A stretch of 64,000 bases of DNA from SCUS01 sp966211675 (GTDB taxonomy: Bacteria > Myxococcota_A > Polyangia > Polyangiales > Ga0077539): positions 102,693-166,692 of the forward strand of contig CBIHPK010000003.1 in the NCBI GenBank assembly GCA_966211675.1, given 5' to 3'. The notes below the pieces were generated by a model, which saw only the letters and a list, made by a program, of their open reading frames with translations, was not told the DNA's origin and did not search any database. Positions 25,311 to 34,403 of the stretch are shown here, one piece after another. The first letter of the stretch is position 1; the number at the start of each line of letters is the position of its first letter. The position numbers were made by a program, and so were the translations under genes.

Positions 25311-26252
25311 ATGAACCGACCGACCCTCATCGCCCTTCTCCTGTCTGCCGCGCAGGCGCTCCCTTCCCTCGCCGCCGCCCAGGTGGTGCAGCTCAACACC
25401 GGCTTCATGCCCGACCCCCGGCGCGCGAGCGGCGTCGCGGGCGGCATGGTGCAGGCGCAGTCGGTCCCCGGGGCGCCGGGCAACTGCCGAGGGTTCATCC
25501 CCGGTGCGCCGCAGCAGATCATCCAGTCGCCCACCGGGTTCAACTTCCTCCGCGTCATCGCCCAGCCGCTCGCGGGCACCGACCTCACGCTGATGGTCCG
25601 CGGCACCAGCCAGACCTGGTGCGCCGACGACACCTACGGAAACGTCCCCGGCCTCGACCTCCAGGCCCTCCCCCCCGGCCGCTACGACGTCTACGTGGGC
25701 ACCTACTCGCAGTCCGGCCCGGCTCCCTACCAGCTCCTGATGAGCGAGCTGCAGAGCACCGTGCCCGACAACAACGGCGGGATGCGCCCGCAGCCGCAGT
25801 ACCCCGTCGCGCAGCCGCAGCCGCAGGCCGAGACCAGCTCCCTCGGCGCCCTCGACTTCACCGGCCGCCCGCTCTTCGGCCGGGTGATGGTCGGCGGCAA
25901 CTTCATCACCCGCAGCGTGCGAGGCCGCAACGGCGGAGCGCTCGGCGCCCAGGGGATCCACGGCCAGGGCATCTGTCGCGGCTTCTTCCAGGGGCCGCCG
26001 AGCCACGTCGTGGCCCTCACGCAGCCGCAGAGCTTCCTGCGGATGTACGTGGTCTCCGCGGCGGACTCGACCCTCGTCATCCGCCGCCCGGACGGCCAGG
26101 TGCTCTGCAACGACGACACCTACCAGCTCAACCCCGGCATCGAAGGCAACTTCCCCGCGGGGCTCTACCAGGTCTGGGTCGGCACCTACCGCGAGAACGA
26201 GTCGCGCCCCTACGCGCTGACCGTCACCGTCGACCCTTCGCAGCACCCGTAG
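25311..26252 (+). CDS. secreted protein with two copies of a beta-domain
   Basis: The 313-residue product has a signal peptide (ending ALPSLAAAQ). Two homologous halves follow (about 28-155 and 180-308), separated by a Pro/Gln linker. Each half contains F-x-P or similar, a single CRGF, then FLR, a TLVVR-like strand, CADDTYG or CNDDTYQ, and PPGRYDVYVGTY or PAGLYQVWVGTY. One Cys of each half near CRGF may pair with the Cys before the DDTY. This module occurs in multiple copies in secreted myxobacterial proteins and resembles pre-peptidase C-terminal domains, but its function is not known to me. GGAG is placed about 7 nt before the ATG. Confidence 0.8.
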   Translation: MNRPTLIALLLSAAQALPSLAAAQVVQLNTGFMPDPRRASGVAGGMVQAQSVPGAPGNCRGFIPGAPQQIIQSPTGFNFLRVIAQPLAGTDLTLMVRGTSQTWCADDTYGNVPGLDLQALPPGRYDVYVGTYSQSGPAPYQLLMSELQSTVPDNNGGMRPQPQYPVAQPQPQAETSSLGALDFTGRPLFGRVMVGGNFITRSVRGRNGGALGAQGIHGQGICRGFFQGPPSHVVALTQPQSFLRMYVVSAADSTLVIRRPDGQVLCNDDTYQLNPGIEGNFPAGLYQVWVGTYRENESRPYALTVTVDPSQHP

Positions 26253-26292
26253 CCCGGGGCGCCCGCCCTGTGCCATCGTGCGGGACCGTGTG

Positions 26293-28677
26293 ATGTCCCG
26301 CTCCCGTCGCGCCTCCGCCCTCCACCTCCTCGCCCTCACCTCGCTCGCTCCCGCGGCCGCCTCGGCCCAACCGCTCGTGCGCTCGGTGCACCCGAGGCTC
26401 TTCATGGTGGCCGACGGGCGACGGGGCATCTCGCCCGCGACCATGGTCGCCCGCTGCGAGGCGAGCAGCTCCCCCTACGCCCGCGCCTGCCGCGCGGCCG
26501 CGCCCCCGCTGCCGCTGCCGGGCACCGTCCCCTCGCGCACCGTCGAGCACCCGCTCATCGCGCTCGCCACCCGCTACGTGCTCTATCAAGAGCCCGCGAC
26601 GCTGCAGGCGGTGCGAGAGCAGATCGCCCAGGTGGGGGCCTTCGTCGACCGGGGTGACCCCACGGGGCAGTACCTCACCAACGCCCGCGCGGTGCGCCAG
26701 CTCGCGGTCGCCTACGACTGGCTCTACGCCGCGCTCCCCGCGGAGGACCGCGCCACGCTCGAGTCCTTCCTCCGCAGCTACGCCGAGTGGTCGGTCACCC
26801 ACGAGCCCACGGATGTCTTCTCCGCCGAGGCCTACGCGCACGGCGCCACCGTCGCCCTCGCCGCGCTCGCCCTGAGCGGCGCCAGCACGGTCCCCGAGGC
26901 GGACGTGCGGCGCTACCTCGCCTACGCCGACACTCGCTGGAAGACCCAGCTCCTCCCGGCGCTCGCATACACGCGCGGCTGGTGGCACGAGGGTCCCGGC
27001 TGGTTCGCGGGCACCGCGCTGCGCAACGCGGCCCTGATGGCCGCCGCCTGGACCACCGCCACCGACGAGGACCTCTTCGCCCACGCCCGCACCCACGGCG
27101 ACGTCTTCGGTCTCTCCATCCGCTACCTCGCCTACGTGTTGCGACCCGACTTCCGCTTCGCGGCCTTCGGGGACTCCACCGACGCCCAGCTCTCCCCGGC
27201 CAACCAGCTCCGCCCGGTGCTCGACCTGCTCGCCTGGGGGACCGGCTCTCCCCTCGCTCAGTCGCTCGCCGCCGAGGCCACGCGCCGCCTGCCCGCCGCG
27301 TCCGACTACAACGGCCCGGAGATCTGGCAGCAGCTGGTCTTCTACTCGCCGGAGCGACCGGCGATGCCCGCTCGCGACGCGCTCCCGCTCGCGGCGCACC
27401 TCGGCGCCACCTCCGAGGACGTCGTGGTGATGCGGTCGAGCTGGGACGACTCCACCGCCACCTGGGTGAGCCTGTCATGCGGGGACTGGTTCTCCGCGCG
27501 GCAACACCTGGAGGCCGGGAGCTTCCAGATCTTCCGCCGCGATCCGCTCGCCATCAGCACCGGGACCTTCGACGGCTTCGAGACGGCGCACTGGCTCAAC
27601 TGGTCGGCGCAGCGATCGATCCACAGCAACGTCGTCACCATCACCCGGCCCGGGGAGCTCTTCCCCAACAGCCGGATGCTCCCGATGGTCAACGACGGCG
27701 GGCAGCGCTCCCTCGCCTACGCCGCCGGGGGTCGGCGCACGCTCGACGAGTATCGCAACAACCTCACCAGCGGAGCGCAGTTCGAGACCGGAGGCATCAC
27801 GGCCTTCGAGGCGTCGCGCTTCCACGACTACGCGGCCTGCGACAGCACCCGCGCGTACAACAGCGTGGCCTACGCGAGTCAGGGCAACACGGCGAAGGTC
27901 CGCGAGGTCACGAGGCAGCTGGTCTTCCTGCGACCGGAGCTGGTGGTGGTCTTCGACCGCGTCGAGTCGACGGACCCGAGCTACGTGAAGCGCTTCGTGC
28001 TGCATGGCCCCGCGAGGCCGCTGTTTCCGTCGCTGGACACCTTCTCCATCGACGGCCGCGACGGGCGCCTCCTGGGACGGAGGCTGCTCCCGACCTCGGG
28101 CACGCAGGGCCTCGTCGAAGGGTTTCGCGTCGATGGGATGGACTTCGCTCCGCTCGTGATGGGCAACGAAGCGAGGGGCGCGAGGGTCGAGGATCAGTCG
28201 TCGGCCCCCGCGGCGAGGGAGTACTTCCTTCACCTGCTGGAGGTCGGTCAGGCGGGGCGCTCGACGCTGCCGATGTCGTCGCTCGTCGAGGAGGGCGACC
28301 GCGTGGGGCTGCGGGTGACGGATCCCGACGGGAGCCGCGCGTACACGGTGCTCTTCGCGAGGACGGGGATGACCACCGGGGAGATCCGGGTGGCCGACCG
28401 CAACGGAGCGCCGCTCTACCAGGGGACGCTCGGGGCGGGGGGGACCTTCTATGCTCCGGTCACGGACGCGGGCGTCGGTCCGATGCCGACGGACGCGGGC
28501 GTGGATGCGGGCGCGGTCGCGATGGACGGCGGCTTCGCGATGGACGGCGGGATGGGCGGCGAGCCCGTGGGGTGCAGCTGCCGGGTGGGGGCGGCCGAGG
28601 GAGCGAAGGGGGGAAGCGCGATGTGGCTGCTGGGCGCGGCGGCGATCGCGATGGGGAGGCGGAGAAGGAGGGGGTGA
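26293..28677 (+). CDS. secreted heparinase II/III-like polysaccharide lyase with MYXO-CTERM
   Basis: ATG 26293 starts a signal peptide (SRSRRASALHLLALTSLAPAAASA); 794 residues in total. Residues about 100-320 form an alpha-helical toroid with RQLAVAYDWLYAALPAEDR and HEGPGWFAG, as in PL12/PL15/PL17/PL21-type heparinase or alginate-lyase proteins. Residues about 370-670 form the anti-parallel beta-sandwich (VVMRSSWDD, HLEAGSFQIFRRD, LVFLRPELVVVFDRVES). An Asp/Ala/Gly linker leads to a C-terminal GCSC, a hydrophobic stretch and RRRRR, which fits the MYXO-CTERM surface-sorting signal. The likely substrate is an acidic polysaccharide. Catalytic Tyr and His cannot be assigned with certainty. Confidence 0.82.
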   Translation: MSRSRRASALHLLALTSLAPAAASAQPLVRSVHPRLFMVADGRRGISPATMVARCEASSSPYARACRAAAPPLPLPGTVPSRTVEHPLIALATRYVLYQEPATLQAVREQIAQVGAFVDRGDPTGQYLTNARAVRQLAVAYDWLYAALPAEDRATLESFLRSYAEWSVTHEPTDVFSAEAYAHGATVALAALALSGASTVPEADVRRYLAYADTRWKTQLLPALAYTRGWWHEGPGWFAGTALRNAALMAAAWTTATDEDLFAHARTHGDVFGLSIRYLAYVLRPDFRFAAFGDSTDAQLSPANQLRPVLDLLAWGTGSPLAQSLAAEATRRLPAASDYNGPEIWQQLVFYSPERPAMPARDALPLAAHLGATSEDVVVMRSSWDDSTATWVSLSCGDWFSARQHLEAGSFQIFRRDPLAISTGTFDGFETAHWLNWSAQRSIHSNVVTITRPGELFPNSRMLPMVNDGGQRSLAYAAGGRRTLDEYRNNLTSGAQFETGGITAFEASRFHDYAACDSTRAYNSVAYASQGNTAKVREVTRQLVFLRPELVVVFDRVESTDPSYVKRFVLHGPARPLFPSLDTFSIDGRDGRLLGRRLLPTSGTQGLVEGFRVDGMDFAPLVMGNEARGARVEDQSSAPAAREYFLHLLEVGQAGRSTLPMSSLVEEGDRVGLRVTDPDGSRAYTVLFARTGMTTGEIRVADRNGAPLYQGTLGAGGTFYAPVTDAGVGPMPTDAGVDAGAVAMDGGFAMDGGMGGEPVGCSCRVGAAEGAKGGSAMWLLGAAAIAMGRRRRRG

Positions 28678-28692
28678 GCGGTCGAGCGGCCC

Positions 28693-30582
28693 TCAGCCCG
28701 GCGGGAGCCCACCGCCGCGCGCGGGCACCACGATGAACACCGGCCGCCGATCGACCTCGCTCCCGGCCCGGCCCCGCACCACCACGCTCGCCTGGAACAC
28801 CCGCGCCGCGTCGGTGCCCTCCAGGAAGTCGTTATAGAAGCTGACCCGGAAGACCACCCGGGTCGTGGGCAGCACCCCGAAGAAGGTCCGGTCGTCGCGG
28901 CGCTCGTAGCCCATCGGCATCTCGGGCTCGGCGCGCACCGGCGTCACCGACTGCACGAAGGCCGCGGTCGTCCGCCCCGTCGGCAGGCGCATCTCCATCG
29001 GGTCGGCGAGCACCGTCGTGGTGATGTCCTGCCGCGTCTCGTTGGCCAGCGTGCGCACGGCGTCGACGATGCCGACGGCGGTGCGATCGAGGCCGCCGCT
29101 GGAGGCGGGCGCGAACACCACCTCGCGGCGCATCGCGTTGAGCGACCCGGTCGCGCGCGCGAGGTAGACCGAGTTGGCGTAGGTGAAGCCCATGGTCCCG
29201 GCGGCGGAGACGTCGACGCCCAGGAAGAGGGCGCCGCGGGAGAGCATCGCCGCGGCCAGCTCGGGGTAGCGGTGGCCGTGGATGCTGCGCGGCGAGGCGG
29301 GCTGCGGGCCGTCGTACCAGGCCGCGTCGGAGAACATCACCAGGATGGGCACCCGCCCGCTGCGGAAGCACGCCCAGCCGTAGGCCTCGGCGGTCTCCGG
29401 GCAGTCACGCGCCGCGTCCACCGGAGCCACCCAGCCGTTGCCCATCGGATCGAGCGCGTTGGTCACGCTGCGGAGCGATCCGGGCAGCGAGCGGATGGGC
29501 ATCGGGTCGGCGCCGGAGGTGTTGCCCGAGGTCCCATCGCCCACCAGCGCCTCGAACATCGCCTCGATCTGACACTCCGGCGCGTCGCCTCCGAGGAAGC
29601 GGCCGCCGCTGTCCTGCACGATGGTGCGCATGCCGTCGAAGGCCCGCTGCACGTCCATCGTGTTGGTGGTCATGCGCTGGCGAACCCAGAAGGTGTAGTC
29701 GCCCGGACGCCCCGCGACGCCGTCGTCGAGGCCGTCGACGGGGGTGGTCCCCTCGGGCGCGTCGGGCATCGAGTCGAAGGAGCCGACCCCGAGGCGAGCG
29801 TCGGGGATCGCCCCTCGGATGCCCGGGATGATCACCGTCTGCAGGTTGGTGCGGAGGTTGGCGATGGTCGGGTCCATGCTCGCGGAGTTGTCCACGAGGA
29901 AGAACACGTCGGCCTCCCGGATGCGCGTGGCGAAGGTGAACTCCCGCGTCTCGCGCATCCCCGTGGTGCCCGGCGCGTAGTAGGGGAGCGTCACGTAGAG
30001 GGAGTTCTCCGGAGGGCGCGAGGCCATGTCCCGGGGGTTGCTTCGCGCTGCCACCTCCGCGAGGTCGGCGAAGCCGTCGCGGTCCGTGTCCTCGGCGCAG
30101 GGGTTGGTCATCGCCGTGCGCTCCTCGGCGTCGGTGAGGCCGTCGTTGTCCGAGTCGAGGTCGCGCTGGTTGGCGAGGTTGTCCGGCGGGGCGTCGCAGT
30201 TGTTGGGCTGGTTGCCGCAGAACACCGGCACCGCGTCCATCTCGAAGCCGGGGTACCTCCGCGCGGCCTCGTCGGCGTCGGTGAACCCGTCGCCGTCCGA
30301 GTCGGTGTCCATGTAGTCCGGCGTCATGTCGCCGTCGGTGTCGAGCGCCGGAGCGCCCTCGTCGCGGTTGGAGATGCCGTCGTGGTCCGTGTCGTCGCAG
30401 GCGGGCATCGGGCGGTCGGGCACCGCCGGCGCGTCGGGCGTCGAGGGCGTGTCCGTGGTCGACGGTCCGAGGTCGGTGAGGCCCGAGTCGGGCTTGGTCA
30501 CCCCGTCGGTGGGAGGGGTGCTGGTACACGCCAGCGAAGCCAGGACAAGGGCCAGGGACCCGCGGAGCGCAGCCGTTCGCAT
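28693..30582 (-). CDS. VWA-domain lipoprotein with thrombospondin-type-3 calcium repeats
   Basis: ATG 30582 begins a lipoprotein signal ending LASLAC (acylated C19); 629 residues. Residues 30-60 are a Thr/Pro/Asp linker. Residues about 62-185 hold four or five calcium-binding TSP3-type loops of the DxDxDGxxDxxE form. Then a von Willebrand A fold starts with the MIDAS DNSAS at 231-235 and continues with QTVIIPGIRGAIPDARLG, a FDGMRTIV helix and ILVMFSDAAW. The C-terminal part is strand-rich. Such proteins are surface adhesins or binding scaffolds; the ligand is unknown. The gene is convergent with the heparinase gene (15 bp between the stops) and divergent from purE. Confidence 0.85.
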   Translation of the reverse strand: MRTAALRGSLALVLASLACTSTPPTDGVTKPDSGLTDLGPSTTDTPSTPDAPAVPDRPMPACDDTDHDGISNRDEGAPALDTDGDMTPDYMDTDSDGDGFTDADEAARRYPGFEMDAVPVFCGNQPNNCDAPPDNLANQRDLDSDNDGLTDAEERTAMTNPCAEDTDRDGFADLAEVAARSNPRDMASRPPENSLYVTLPYYAPGTTGMRETREFTFATRIREADVFFLVDNSASMDPTIANLRTNLQTVIIPGIRGAIPDARLGVGSFDSMPDAPEGTTPVDGLDDGVAGRPGDYTFWVRQRMTTNTMDVQRAFDGMRTIVQDSGGRFLGGDAPECQIEAMFEALVGDGTSGNTSGADPMPIRSLPGSLRSVTNALDPMGNGWVAPVDAARDCPETAEAYGWACFRSGRVPILVMFSDAAWYDGPQPASPRSIHGHRYPELAAAMLSRGALFLGVDVSAAGTMGFTYANSVYLARATGSLNAMRREVVFAPASSGGLDRTAVGIVDAVRTLANETRQDITTTVLADPMEMRLPTGRTTAAFVQSVTPVRAEPEMPMGYERRDDRTFFGVLPTTRVVFRVSFYNDFLEGTDAARVFQASVVVRGRAGSEVDRRPVFIVVPARGGGLPPG

Positions 30583-30590
30583 CAGGCCCG

Positions 30591-30596
30591 AGAGTA
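30591..30596 (-). promoter_or_regulatory. TACTCT -10-like element of the VWA lipoprotein gene
   Basis: On the minus strand TACTCT is followed by exactly 8 nt and then the ATG at 30582, with no Shine-Dalgarno between them. A start of transcription about 7 nt after the hexamer would make the message leaderless. Confidence 0.4.
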
Positions 30597-30629
30597 CATC
30601 ACACCCGCGCGTCCCCAGTCACTCGTTGC

Positions 30630-30635
30630 TATCCT
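30630..30635 (+). promoter_or_regulatory. TATCCT -10-like element of purE
   Basis: TATCCT is followed by 8 nt and the purE ATG at 30644, with no Shine-Dalgarno. It faces the divergent element at 30591-30596 in a 61-bp gap. No convincing -35 is visible. Confidence 0.45.
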
Positions 30636-30643
30636 CCGCCCCG

Positions 30644-31141
30644 ATGACGGACACATCGAGACCCCTCGTGGGGATCATCATGGGCAGCGCCTCGGACCTC
30701 GACACCCTCACGCCCGCGAGGGAGATCCTGACCGCGCTGGAGATCGCCCACGAGGTGATGGTGGTGTCCGCGCACCGCACGCCGGACTGGATGTTCGAGT
30801 ACGCCTCGACGGCCGAATCGCGGGGCCTGGAGGTGATCATCGCGGGCGCCGGCGGGGCGGCCCACCTCCCGGGGATGGTCGCCGCGAAGACCGTGCTGCC
30901 GGTGCTCGGCGTGCCCATCCCGGCGACGCTGCTCAACGGCGTCGACTCGCTGCTGAGCATCGTGCAGATGCCCAAAGGGATCCCCGTCGCGACGCTCGCC
31001 ATCGGCAAGCCGGGCGCGGCCAACGCGGCGCTGCTCGCGGCGAGCATCCTCGGGGTGCGAGACCGGGCGGTGCGAGAGCGGCTGCGGCGGTGGCGCGATG
31101 AGCGCACCGGCGAAGTGATGGCGAAGCGGGTGCTCGGATGA
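30644..31141 (+). CDS. purE: N5-carboxyaminoimidazole ribonucleotide mutase, class I PurE
   Basis: The 165-residue protein starts at ATG 30644. GSASDLD at 14-20 and SAHRTPD at 42-48 form the active site, with the catalytic His44; AGAGGAAHLPGM and GVPIPA complete the family pattern. It converts N5-CAIR to CAIR in purine synthesis (EC 5.4.99.18). The frame reaching back to 30326 is a shadow of the lipoprotein gene. It is coupled to purK by ATGA. Confidence 0.96.
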   Translation: MTDTSRPLVGIIMGSASDLDTLTPAREILTALEIAHEVMVVSAHRTPDWMFEYASTAESRGLEVIIAGAGGAAHLPGMVAAKTVLPVLGVPIPATLLNGVDSLLSIVQMPKGIPVATLAIGKPGAANAALLAASILGVRDRAVRERLRRWRDERTGEVMAKRVLG

Positions 31142-32274
31142 GCGTCATCCTGCCCGGCGCGACCATCGGCATCCTCGGAGGCGGGCAGCTCGGGCGCATG
31201 ACGGCCATGGCCGCGAGGCCGCTCGGGTACAAGGTCCATGTGCTCGACCCGGACCCGTCGTGCGCGGCGCGCTTCGTGGTGGAGCGCTGCCTCACGGCGG
31301 CCTTCGACGACGACTTCGCCGCGGCGGACCTCGCCCGGCACTGCGCGGTGGTCACGCTGGAGATCGAGAAGATCGCCCCCGCGAGCATGGCCGCGGTGCG
31401 CCGCTACGCGCCCATCCGCCCCGGGAGCGAGGTGCTCGCGGTGATCCAGGACCGGGGGCGCCAGCGCAAATGGCTGAGCGACCACGGCTTCCCGACGGTG
31501 GAGTGGCGCCGGGTGACCAGCGTCGCGGAGCTGAGCAGCGCCGTGGCGGCGCTGGGCCCGCGGAGCTTCGTGAAGTCCTGCACCGGCGGCTACGACGGAC
31601 GCGGACAGGCGCGGATGAGCGACGCCAACGAGGCCGCCGGGGTGTGGGCCTCGCTGGGCTCGACGCCCTGCGTGGTGGAGCGCGCGGCGACGCTGGAGGC
31701 CGAGCTCTCGGTGCTGGTGGCGCGCAGCCCGTCGGGCCATGTGGCGGTGCACCCGGTCGCGCAGAACCACCACGACCACGGGGTGCTGACCTGGTCGGTG
31801 ATCCCCGCGGGATTACCCGAGAAGGTATTGAAGGAGGCCTCGGAGATCGCGCGCGGCATCGCCGAGGCGATGAAGGTCGAGGGGCTGCTGGTGGTGGAGC
31901 TGTTCCTGACGGCGGGGGGCGTGCTGCGGGTGAACGAGCTGGCGCCGCGGCCGCACAACAGCTTCCACGCCTCCGAGGTCGGGTGCGTGACCAGCCAATT
32001 CGAGCAGGCGGTGCGCGCGGTGTGCGACCTGCCGCTCGGGTCGACGGCGGTCGTGAAGCCCGCGGCGATCCACAACCTCCTCGGCGACCTCTGGGTGGAC
32101 GACCAGCCGCCGCGCTTCGAGCGGGCGCTGGAGATCCCCGGCGTGCGGCTTCACCTCTACGGCAAGCGGGTCGCGCGGCCCGGCCGGAAGATGGGGCACC
32201 TCTCCGCGCTGGGCGAGACCTCCGCGGAGGCCACCGCGCGCGTCATCGAGGCGTGGCGCCGGGTGCAGGCCTGA
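31138..32274 (+). CDS. purK: N5-carboxyaminoimidazole ribonucleotide synthase
   Basis: ATG 31138 overlaps the purE stop and gives 378 residues. The N-terminal GILGGGQLGRMTAMAA is the PurK signature, followed by an ATP-grasp domain (VKSCTGGYDGRGQ near 141-153; VVELFLTAGGVLRVNELAPRPHNS near 250-270). It is an ATP- and bicarbonate-dependent enzyme (EC 6.3.4.18) that makes the PurE substrate. The two enzymes act in sequence and are translationally coupled. The purK stop is 10 bp from the convergent stop of the next gene. Confidence 0.95.
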   Translation: MSVILPGATIGILGGGQLGRMTAMAARPLGYKVHVLDPDPSCAARFVVERCLTAAFDDDFAAADLARHCAVVTLEIEKIAPASMAAVRRYAPIRPGSEVLAVIQDRGRQRKWLSDHGFPTVEWRRVTSVAELSSAVAALGPRSFVKSCTGGYDGRGQARMSDANEAAGVWASLGSTPCVVERAATLEAELSVLVARSPSGHVAVHPVAQNHHDHGVLTWSVIPAGLPEKVLKEASEIARGIAEAMKVEGLLVVELFLTAGGVLRVNELAPRPHNSFHASEVGCVTSQFEQAVRAVCDLPLGSTAVVKPAAIHNLLGDLWVDDQPPRFERALEIPGVRLHLYGKRVARPGRKMGHLSALGETSAEATARVIEAWRRVQA

Positions 32275-32284
32275 GCAGGGCTCG

Positions 32285-33211
32285 CTAGCGAGGGATGAAG
32301 CGGGCCCTCGTGTTGGAGAACACGATGGGCTGCGGGATGGTGAAGGGCACCGAGGAGCGCGAGCCGTCCCAGCTCTCGAGCGCCACGGTCGCGGGCTCGG
32401 GCAGGGTCATGGAGCCGTAGTTGAGGTCGATGGTGTCGCTGGTCTCGCTGAGCACGACCTCGAAGTTCAGGTGGCCGAAGATGCTGGTGTAGTAGCGGGC
32501 GTCGCTCCACTGGATGACCCACTGCCGCGAGCCGGGGTTGCCCAGCACGGCGAGGCACACGCCCGGAGAGCGGGTGCGCAGGTCGCGCCACTGCGCCGCG
32601 ATCACCGCGTCGACGCCGTCGAGTCGGTTGGGGACGATCCCGTTGGCGGGCGTCGGAGCGCCAGGCTGGAAGGTGAGGTAGCCGTTGGGGCTCACCAGCA
32701 CCGCGGCGCCCTCGAGCAGGGGTTCGCCCCAGAAGCGGAAGCGGAAGGGCAGCGCCGCGCGGAAGCTGCCGTCGTCCACGTCGGCGAGGACGGTCTGGTG
32801 ACCGGGCGTGGCGCACGCGTCGATCCAGCGACCGGCGGGGTCGTCGCGCACCACGCGATAGCCCGTGGGGCCTGGTCCGAAGCCGGTGTCGGCCGGAGCA
32901 TCGACGCCCGAGTCGACCGCGGCGGGGACATCGACGCCCGCGTCCATCGCGAGCGGCACGTCGTCGGTGAGCTCGGAGGGGACGTCCATCGAGGGCGAGA
33001 CGTCCGCGAAGGCAGGGACATCGACCGTCGGCCACGGGACGTCCGCGGAGACATCGGGGGCCGCGACCGGGAGATCGACCGCTGGCGCATCGGGCGCGTC
33101 GGCGAGCGCGGGAGCGTCGGCGACGTCGGCGGGAGGGACGTCCGCGGGCGCCTCATCGAGCGTACCCTCCGCGCACGCGGACGAGAGGCCGAGCACGAGC
33201 AGGAGTGGCAT
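32285..33211 (-). CDS. lipoprotein with Asp/Ala/Pro linker and nidogen-like beta domain
   Basis: The 308-residue product starts at ATG 33211; the frame further upstream is in the divergent promoter region. A short signal ends LGLSSAC. Residues about 20-125 are low-complexity Asp, Ala, Val and Pro repeats (ADVP, MDVP). The rest is a beta-sandwich with LPFRFRFWGEPL, VSPNGYLTFQ, IAAQWRDLRT and QWVIQWSDARYY, which matches the nidogen-like pattern of bacterial surface proteins. No catalytic residue is evident. An extracellular binding function is likely but not shown. Confidence 0.75.
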   Translation of the reverse strand: MPLLLVLGLSSACAEGTLDEAPADVPPADVADAPALADAPDAPAVDLPVAAPDVSADVPWPTVDVPAFADVSPSMDVPSELTDDVPLAMDAGVDVPAAVDSGVDAPADTGFGPGPTGYRVVRDDPAGRWIDACATPGHQTVLADVDDGSFRAALPFRFRFWGEPLLEGAAVLVSPNGYLTFQPGAPTPANGIVPNRLDGVDAVIAAQWRDLRTRSPGVCLAVLGNPGSRQWVIQWSDARYYTSIFGHLNFEVVLSETSDTIDLNYGSMTLPEPATVALESWDGSRSSVPFTIPQPIVFSNTRARFIPR

Positions 33212-33340
33212 TCGCACGGGCCGGTTAGTGCCAGATGCCCAACGCGAGGTAAAGCAGGTCACCGCGACGAAGGGCCCCCGATTGGCGCTCCGGCGATCCG
33301 CCGGAGAACAATCCTGGTCCATCGACGGTTACCCCCCGCC

Positions 33341-34369
33341 GTGCGCTCCCCCTGGCCTGCCGTCCTCACCTCCATCGTGTTGCACGCCGGCCTCGTGCTG
33401 CTCACCTCCAGGGTGAGGGTTCCTCCCGATCGCGCGCTCGTGCGGCCGCGCGCCGCGACCGTCGACCTCGACCTGACCCCACCACCACCGCCGCCACCGC
33501 CTCAGCCGACGGTGCCTCCGCCTCCGGTCGTCCAGGCGACCGCGCCGACGCCCGTCGCGCCCGCGGCGCGGGTGGCCCGCCCGGTGGCCGTGGCCACCAC
33601 CACCTCGACGATCCTCACCTCGGAGGGCGGAACGGACTCGCTGCCCGTCCCCTCGCCGACCCTCGAGCCCTCCCGGCCCGACGCGGGCGTGGCCCCGGTG
33701 CCGTCCAACCTCCGCGCCTCGGCGCTGCTCTCCGGCGCGAGGGACCTCTCGCTCCAGATGGCCGCGGCGCAGCCCACCGCGGAGCAGCAGCGCCAGGAGA
33801 TCCGCGCCATCGCGCTCGCTCCCATGATCGAGGGGCTCCACGCCAACGACCACATCGACGCGCCCGGCACCGCGCGCGCGGGCCGGGTGCTCACCACCCG
33901 CGTGGCCGAGGAGATCGCCAGCCGCATCTCGGTGCCGACGCTGACCCCGGAGGTCGATCGCGCCCCCTCCATCGCCCTGCCGCGCTTCAACCCCACCGAG
34001 TCATCGGGCGCCCGCTCGGCCTCGAGCGAGCTCGACGCGGTGCACGCCAACTCCTTCACCTCCGTGGGCTTCGGCCCGGGGACGCCCGCGTGCTCGTCCT
34101 ATCACGCGCTCCTCGTCGACCTCGCCATCACCGACAGCGACGCGGGAGCGCCCGCCATCTCGCTGCTGCGAGGCTCCGGCGTGGCCTCGCTCGACCGCTC
34201 GGTGATGGAGGTGGCGCGAGAGATCGCCGTCGAGGCCTCTCCCCCGGGGAGCACCCGCTGGCGCTTCGAGCTCGCCAACGACGCGGGGCGCTGCGCCCGC
34301 TACGGTGGATGGCGCCCGCTCGCCGGGGGCGACCTGAGGGTGCGCTTCCGACGCTTACACGGCAGGTAA
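33341..34369 (+). CDS. TonB-like protein (energy transducer family)
   Basis: GTG 33341 starts a protein of 342 residues with a single N-terminal membrane helix (AVLTSIVLHAGLVLL, the typical TonB anchor with a His in the helix). A Pro-rich segment follows (PPPPPPPPQPTVPPPP). The middle is Ala-rich and probably extended, and the C-terminal 100 residues have a Cys pair and a TonB-C-like region (LVDLAITDSDAGAPAISLL, LDRSVMEVAREI). It would couple proton-motive force to an outer-membrane receptor, but ExbB, ExbD and a receptor are absent here. The domain match is moderate because the C-terminal YP motif of classical TonB is missing. Confidence 0.65.
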   Translation: MRSPWPAVLTSIVLHAGLVLLTSRVRVPPDRALVRPRAATVDLDLTPPPPPPPPQPTVPPPPVVQATAPTPVAPAARVARPVAVATTTSTILTSEGGTDSLPVPSPTLEPSRPDAGVAPVPSNLRASALLSGARDLSLQMAAAQPTAEQQRQEIRAIALAPMIEGLHANDHIDAPGTARAGRVLTTRVAEEIASRISVPTLTPEVDRAPSIALPRFNPTESSGARSASSELDAVHANSFTSVGFGPGTPACSSYHALLVDLAITDSDAGAPAISLLRGSGVASLDRSVMEVAREIAVEASPPGSTRWRFELANDAGRCARYGGWRPLAGGDLRVRFRRLHGR

Positions 34370-34389
34370 AGAGCGGAGGGGCGATCTGA

Positions 34390-34395
34390 TACCCT
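34390..34395 (+). promoter_or_regulatory. TACCCT -10-like element of the PA14-like gene
   Basis: TACCCT is followed by exactly 8 nt and the GTG at 34404, without a Shine-Dalgarno between them. Confidence 0.4.
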
Positions 34396-34403
34396 CCGCG
34401 GCC

